Source: Thysanoteuthis rhombus (Eukaryota; Mollusca; Cephalopoda; Oegopsida; Thysanoteuthidae). Taken from it: a stretch of DNA of 64,000 nucleotides. Position numbers and translations under genes: made by a program. The stretch lies in assembly GCA_963457665.1 (NCBI GenBank), contig OY735212.1, positions 60,513,323 through 60,577,322 of the forward strand. Reading direction: 5' to 3'. Shown one piece after another: positions 58,875-64,000 of this stretch; position 1 is the stretch's first letter; each line of letters opens with the position of its first letter. The notes below the pieces were generated by a model. It had not been told where the DNA came from. It searched no databases and saw only the letters and a program-made list of their open reading frames with translations.

Positions 58875-59195
58875 TATTATCAGTCTTTTATTGTCTCGTC
58901 GTGGGATGTAGACCTCTCCTAGGGTTTGCCCTGTCTGTCTATCCTGGGCATTGTGAATCCAACATTTTCTGAACTTGTCTGGATCGTCTTGCTATCTCAT
59001 ATTCTTCTGGTCTCAGGTTACCCATTTGATCTCTAGGGATCCATGTTGTGAGTAGTGATGTCCATCAGTTGTCTGCCTTTCTTGCAACATAGCCAGCCCA
59101 TTGCCATTTGCTAATGGTTTCTATGATGTCTTGAACTCCTATTTTGTCCTTTATGTAATGTGCTGTCTCGTGGTTTCTCCATATGATGTCGTGCA
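58875..59195 (-). mobile_element. Second RTE-like LINE 3' end
   Basis: On the minus strand: HDIIWRNHETAHYIKDK, DIIETI, KWQWAGYVARKADN, then TWIPRDQM and a tail matching the ends at 34.8 and 43.6 kb. Same orientation as, and directly upstream of, the previous fragment. Confidence 0.7.
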
Positions 59196-59329
59196 TATGA
59201 ATTTGAGTATTATTGAAAATTGGAAGGGTTAAAGGAAAGAATGAAAAGATATTGGCATTGAATGAGAGAAGTGCAGAGGCATGAGATAATAGGTAATCTT
59301 AGTTGTCAACAACCAAGGAATTGTTGAGC

Positions 59330-59530
59330 TCTGAAATGTCTAAATTTTCAAAAAACAAGCTAGGACACATGCTAAACGACCTATTTAGCATAAATTTACA
59401 TAAAAAAATTGCCCCCCTAATCTTATTTTGGAGGGGGGGGGTTAAAAAAAACAAAGAAATTTACTCATCAAGGGAAGTGTGTGTGCAAAATTTCAAGTTC
59501 CAACTATGAATGGTCAGGGCAGGTCAAAGT
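59330..59530 (+). mobile_element. Family A fragment
   Basis: From aatgtctaaattttcaaaaa through tttagcataaatttacataa, then diverges. Has a run of eight G at 59434-59441. Confidence 0.5.
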
Positions 59531-60040
59531 CCAGATAGATAGATACATAAATAGATACATATAAGTGTCAGATCACGTGAATAACCTAAACCCAACAACA
59601 GTATCTATATCAGAGTTTTTGGACCAGAAAACCTTTTCATAAAACATTTCCTTCTTGTCTTCAATGCAGCCTGGGTCAGACATCATTCAAGAGCAGATCC
59701 GATAATTCTGATGCCTGAAAGACTTTGAAATTTGCTTACAGCAAGTCCATCAAATTTTATTTTGTACAATATCATATAATTACAAGAGCTATTGAATAAA
59801 GGCTTTTGTTTGAAAATACAGGTGTTTATTTAGATCTGTTATATCAATGTATTTGCGCACTATACATTTTCCAACAATCAAGCCTTGAGTAAGAAGACTC
59901 TTTATTGTACTTAACTGGACATCCATGATATTTTAAAGAGTTAAATTGAACTTCACTAGAAATCAATTACATGTCATTCATATATATAATTCTGAATGCA
60001 AACACAATTAATATTAACAACAATATATCTGTGCCTCGCT
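59531..60040. other. Unassigned sequence
   Basis: No repeat or exon identified. Confidence 0.4.
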
Positions 60041-60042
60041 TA

Positions 60043-60378
60043 AATGAATCCCTATAGCCCGCACATCTACCAAAACTAATTATCTGAAATAAAAGAGATC
60101 TTTTATCTAAAATTATCAAAAAAAAACGCTAGCACAAGATCTGGGCATGGTTGGTCCAAAATGACATTAGAGATGCAAAAAAGCATTTTTTTGAAGAAAC
60201 AAAAAATTGTTTTCAGATGGTGCCTAGTGGTGTACTCATGCAAATCTTCAAGGTTGTAGCCCCAATAATTTGACTAGGATTACCTAGGGACACATACGCA
60301 GAGAAGCAAAGAGAGAAGGATCTGTTGCCCACTTGGCTGGTTGATCGGGCCATTTGTGGTGCTTCGCTGATTCGATTT
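60043..60378 (+). mobile_element. Family B element
   Basis: From gaatccctatagcccgcaca to gtggtgcttcgctgattcga. All internal blocks are in order. Confidence 0.65.
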
Positions 60379-60944
60379 ATGATCAATGAAAACAAGTTTA
60401 AACAGAATTATAAGTCAAAAGCATTTTTATGAGCTAATAAATTTCTATGTAACAGATGCTTATTTTTGGACTTTTTCCATGAAGTATTCTGAAAAAAACA
60501 TGCCAGTAATGTAACTAATCCTTCCAATGGAAAAAAAACATGATTTTTTTTAAAAACTTCCTGAGTGGTCAGGATAAACAGCTGTCAGGCAGTCTTGAGC
60601 TTACAATACTCAATTTAAGCAATGATGAAATTGGTCTGTACTTGACTTTGATATTGAGAAAAATTCTAGTATAAGGAGTAATTTTTTTTTTGATCACAAA
60701 AATAGATAATGTAATTTTATACAAACAAAAAAGACTAACTAGGATAAATGATAAAAGAGTTGATCAGGTGGAGATAATTTTTGATTCAGAAGATTTAGAT
60801 GAAAGAGAATGCAACAGATAAGTTTTCTTTCTTTTATTCTACGTATCATATTTACTTAATCACATGACTCTAAAAATCAATATACCTAAATGATTGTGTA
60901 TCTCTAACAAGCATGATTAACAAGGCTTTCCTGAGAAGATAATA

Positions 60945-61866
60945 TTAAGTTGGTGCAAAAATAATTGCGATTTTTCACCATCCACTTTAAAGCAGTACGT
61001 CTCAGCTTAGAATAATAATTATTATTTGAAATAAGAACCTTCTGAATCTACATATTTTGCCAACAAGAAACAAGTCCATTTATTCTGGATGCATAGAATT
61101 CAGGGGTCCTGAAACCAATGAATTTTTCAGAGGTGTTTTGCACTGCTTCTTGGTTATCAAAGACCTTCCCTAGCAAGAAGAGATCAAAATGCTTGAAAAA
61201 GTGGATGTCAGTTGGAGAGAGGTCCAATGAGTAAGCTGGGTGAGGTAGAGTTTCGTAGCGTAGTTCATTCAATTTCATTCAATTTTTACAGGGTCACTCG
61301 CCAGACATGCAAGCTTTTTTTGCTTCTCATTCAGGGTTATTCATGTGACATGTCGAGCTTTTCTGCTATTTCAATTAGGTGCAGATGTTGAACAAGTGTT
61401 GAATAGTCAACGTTTTGTTCCTCTGCAACCTCTCGAGTTGTTTTGCATTGGTCTATCTCAATAATAGCCCTCAATTGGATGCCGGCCATCACAGAAAGAT
61501 GTCCACATTTTCAAGGATTTCATCTCCATTACAAAATTTGGGAAATCAATGTTGAGCTGTACATTTATTGATGGTCCCCTGGCCCAATACTTGGTTATTA
61601 ATGCAAACAGTTTCAACTGCTTTACGACCCCTTTTGAATTCATGCAATGAAATTGCTCGAATTTGCTTTTTTATCCGTCTTCGATTTGACAGCATCCAAT
61701 AAACCAGAATAAATAATGAAGAGTAGATGTTCAGCTTAAATAAATTGAGTGAAATTCATGGTTTAAAATGGTATTTTCAATGAGGATAGTTAAATAACAG
61801 TTTATTCGAAAATAAGCATTGAAGTTGGAAATAACAAAAAACTCAATTATTTTTGCACCAACCCAA
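60945..61866 (-). mobile_element. mariner element, 922 bp, internally deleted
   Basis: Bordered by TA on both sides. The ends ttaagttggtgcaaaaataa and the complement of the right end (ttgggttggtgcaaaaataa) match over about 25 bases. The minus strand carries the transposase N-terminal region (EFKRGRKAVETV, then GNGDE-like pieces and a helix-turn-helix relic), then jumps to the C-terminal part (LPHPAYSLDLSPTDIHFFKH, then GKVFDNQEAV and FYASRINGLVSCWQ). The middle with the first two catalytic Asp is gone. Confidence 0.85.
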
Positions 61867-61867
61867 T

Positions 61868-63165
61868 AGTAGCATAAGAGACATCAAAAGAACCTCAAGA
61901 TAATTATGATACTATAGAACGTTTGAAGTTCTTTTCTACAATTCTTTGTTCCTTTTGAACAAGGTTTTAGTTTTTCTTACCAACTAGATGACACTATCTG
62001 GAGCAATAAGCAGTATTTGAAACAAAGAAAAAAATCAACTCAAAAATGTGTATGACACTGTGTTACCTTTATAAACGAATTAATGTACAATAAAACACAT
62101 GAAGTCAATCTGATATGTTGCTTACTTTCTATTATCCGTATATTGGTAGAGCAGTTTATTTTTAAATCAAGGGAATTAATTTTTGTTTCTAGGTCTTTGA
62201 TAAATGTTTGGGAACATTTGCATCCTTATAAAATCTGCTACAAATAAGATATATTCTTAATTCATTCAATGATGAGGTAAAACACTGACATGAAAAATAT
62301 TATTACATACTCCTTTCATGTAATATTCTCTCAATTACAAAGTGTAAAATTCTTCTTGTTTAATATAATAAAAATAACAAATCAATTTTTTAAAAAAAAT
62401 GAAAAATCTGTTCAATTTATGATTATAGGTAAAATAAAAAGTTCTGTAAACCTTTCTGCTTAATCAGATTAAAATTCTGTGGGAATTGCGTATTTACAGT
62501 GCATTCTGCACTTATAAAATACCCGAGAAATATAAGTTATAGCTAATTTATTTTAAACATATTTTGTTTAAACTGAATATCTCATGGGATACAAATAATG
62601 TTCACCATTAATATCTATGTCTGCTTCACTCTCTCGCTTACTACATATGTCTGTATAACAGTATACTTAGTACAATCTTTTGTGTGTAATTTGTTGTTTT
62701 CTTTTATCTTGTACAACCAATAAATTATCAATTTAATCTAATGAATGCTTTGTATATTACTTTAATTCCTCTCTGAAGTTGAAGAGATATGGCTGGCATT
62801 CATTTTCTTGATTCTCAGATTCCCAACTCTTCATTTCCTGCACTTCGATTGATCAACATATCACTTTGCCGACTCCTAATTCTCTGCAAAATAAAGGAAG
62901 ACAAAGGAAGATCTTTCTTTCATACTTTATTATTTACAAAAACACAACAAAATTCATTTATAAAAACATTGTAATTATCAAATTGTAAATAAATTGTACA
63001 TTTATGAATTTTACAATAGAAGCTTTTTTTTTTCATAAATTGTAAACATACTCCCATTTCACTGATTTTGGGGGAAAAAAAAGTCAACCAGAATCTGAAA
63101 CTCGCGAAAATGATAGAGACCTGAGAGGTACATATATTCAGTCACATCAGTCTCCCTATCTGTCT
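61868..63165. other. Unassigned AT-rich sequence
   Basis: No exon or repeat recognised. The open frame at 62789-62974 has no support. Confidence 0.4.
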
Positions 63166-63169
63166 GTCC

Positions 63170-63370
63170 AAATATCTCACAAAGTATTCAATGAATTTCA
63201 ATGAGAGTAAGAGGACAGGTGGACAAGAAAATGGAGAAGGATTGGTTAAATTCAGGAGCAGATCTGGGGATGTTATTTTGGTTGAGAAATATTTTTCCAG
63301 TAGGCAACAAAAGAAGGAGTAGACCTAGGTACAATTATCCCCCCTATATCATAGTTATGGAAAGGTGCAT
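63170..63370 (+). repeat. Family G repeat
   Basis: Shares ctgtccaaatatctcacaaa, gtattcaatgaatttcaatg and acctaggtacaattatcccc with the units at 48 kb. Confidence 0.5.
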
Positions 63371-63439
63371 AATAGGCTAGAAAATTGAGTAATGTGTTGC
63401 AAAAAATGTGGCCAATGCAAAAAACCTGGAAGGTTCTGT

Positions 63440-63532
63440 TCTGAATGAAGTAACTTAGTCATTGATCACCCTCTAATTTTTCCAGGATTTTGGTTGACTG
63501 AAGGTTTCTATTGAGGGACTAACCAGACATGT
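63440..63532 (-). mobile_element. Family A fragment (inverted)
   Basis: The stretch ttagtcattgatcaccctct, aaggtttctattgagggact and aaccagacatg is the family A start on the minus strand. Confidence 0.55.
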
Positions 63533-63569
63533 TTGATTCATGTTTTGAGGCACACTTTTGTCACTATGG

Positions 63570-63955
63570 AATTGAAGGGTTAATTGGGAAAATGACATGA
63601 TGAAAATAAAGGGTTAATTGGGAAAATCTGATAGTCGAAATAAGATAACCTTACGAGGTTGAGTGTACTTACAAATCGATGGCTACTTAGAAAGGGGTTT
63701 TCAAGGAAACCCAGATATATGATTAATTGTCTTTGTTTGAGAGGTTTAAAAATCCCTGAGTTTGGAAAATACTTTTGCACTGAAGTGCATTGATGAGCAA
63801 AGCCTGGACAGAACTCTGATGTATGATCAATCGCTTTTGTTTGAGAGGTTTTAAAAATCCCAGAGTTGGAAAATATTCCCACACTCAAGTGTCGGGCAAG
63901 TAAGGCCTGGATAAATTACAGATGTGATTTATTAACTACCTTTGTTAGGAAAATA
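63570..63955 (+). repeat. Tandem repeat, ~108-bp unit plus short duplicate
   Basis: 'tgtttgagaggtttaaaaat ccctgagttggaaaata' appears at about 63733 and 63839, with a decayed third unit after 63915. Just before, 'aagggttaattgggaaaat' is doubled at 63577 and 63608. Confidence 0.75.
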
Positions 63956-64000
63956 TCTCTAGTTTCCGGGCATGTAAATTGATTGCCAGAGGATCTAGCT

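Overview
This window looks like metazoan nuclear DNA. It is AT-rich, full of TA microsatellites, and packed with short transposon and SINE fragments on both strands. I see no bacterial genes, operons, CRISPR arrays or viral genes. The mix is tRNA-derived SINEs with TA tails, a 5S-rRNA-derived fragment, RTE-like LINE tails ending in GAT repeats, mariner, Tc1, hAT and Tigger-like remnants, and many copies of two short families with inverted ends. It suits a large, repeat-rich invertebrate genome. A mollusc such as a cephalopod is my loose guess and is not proven by anything here.

The main result is a split protein-coding gene on the + strand that cannot be seen as long open frames because its exons are 34-111 bases. 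Eleven exons (9279-9362, 28361-28430, 30010-30066, 30547-30603, 30685-30749, 31909-32019, 40199-40232, 42132-42229, 44681-44768, 44845-44893, 46658-46698) each have GT-AG borders, and each stays open in the frame required by its neighbours. Together they would encode about 250 residues, the C-terminal part of a protein I do not recognise. Upstream exons must lie before 9279, unseen here or outside the window. Introns range from 76 bases to 19 kb and hold nearly all the repeats.

Layout. 1-9.3 kb: a SINE, a tRNA-Ser-like relic, a run of family A copies with two hAT-type insertions, and family B copies. 9.3-28.4 kb (giant intron): a ~180-bp satellite array, 5S-derived sequence, a CAG run, an A-box-free repeat pair with a TA tail, family F copies, a LINE 3' end and a head-to-head SINE palindrome. 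28.4-32 kb: five closely spaced exons. 32-40 kb: Tc1 and RTE remnants, a pogo-like MITE, and family A copies carrying a CpG-rich insert. 40-46.7 kb: the last exons, a Tigger-like element with an RTE tail inside it, and a very long TA tract. 46.7-64 kb: intergenic or downstream sequence with a 1.15-kb-spaced direct duplication, a CpG-denser block with splice-like signals on the minus strand, two mariner remnants, family B and F copies, minisatellites and RTE fragments.

Repeat family letters (A-I) are labels made for this annotation. All family assignments come from reading the sequence and remembered protein or terminus patterns, with no database search.
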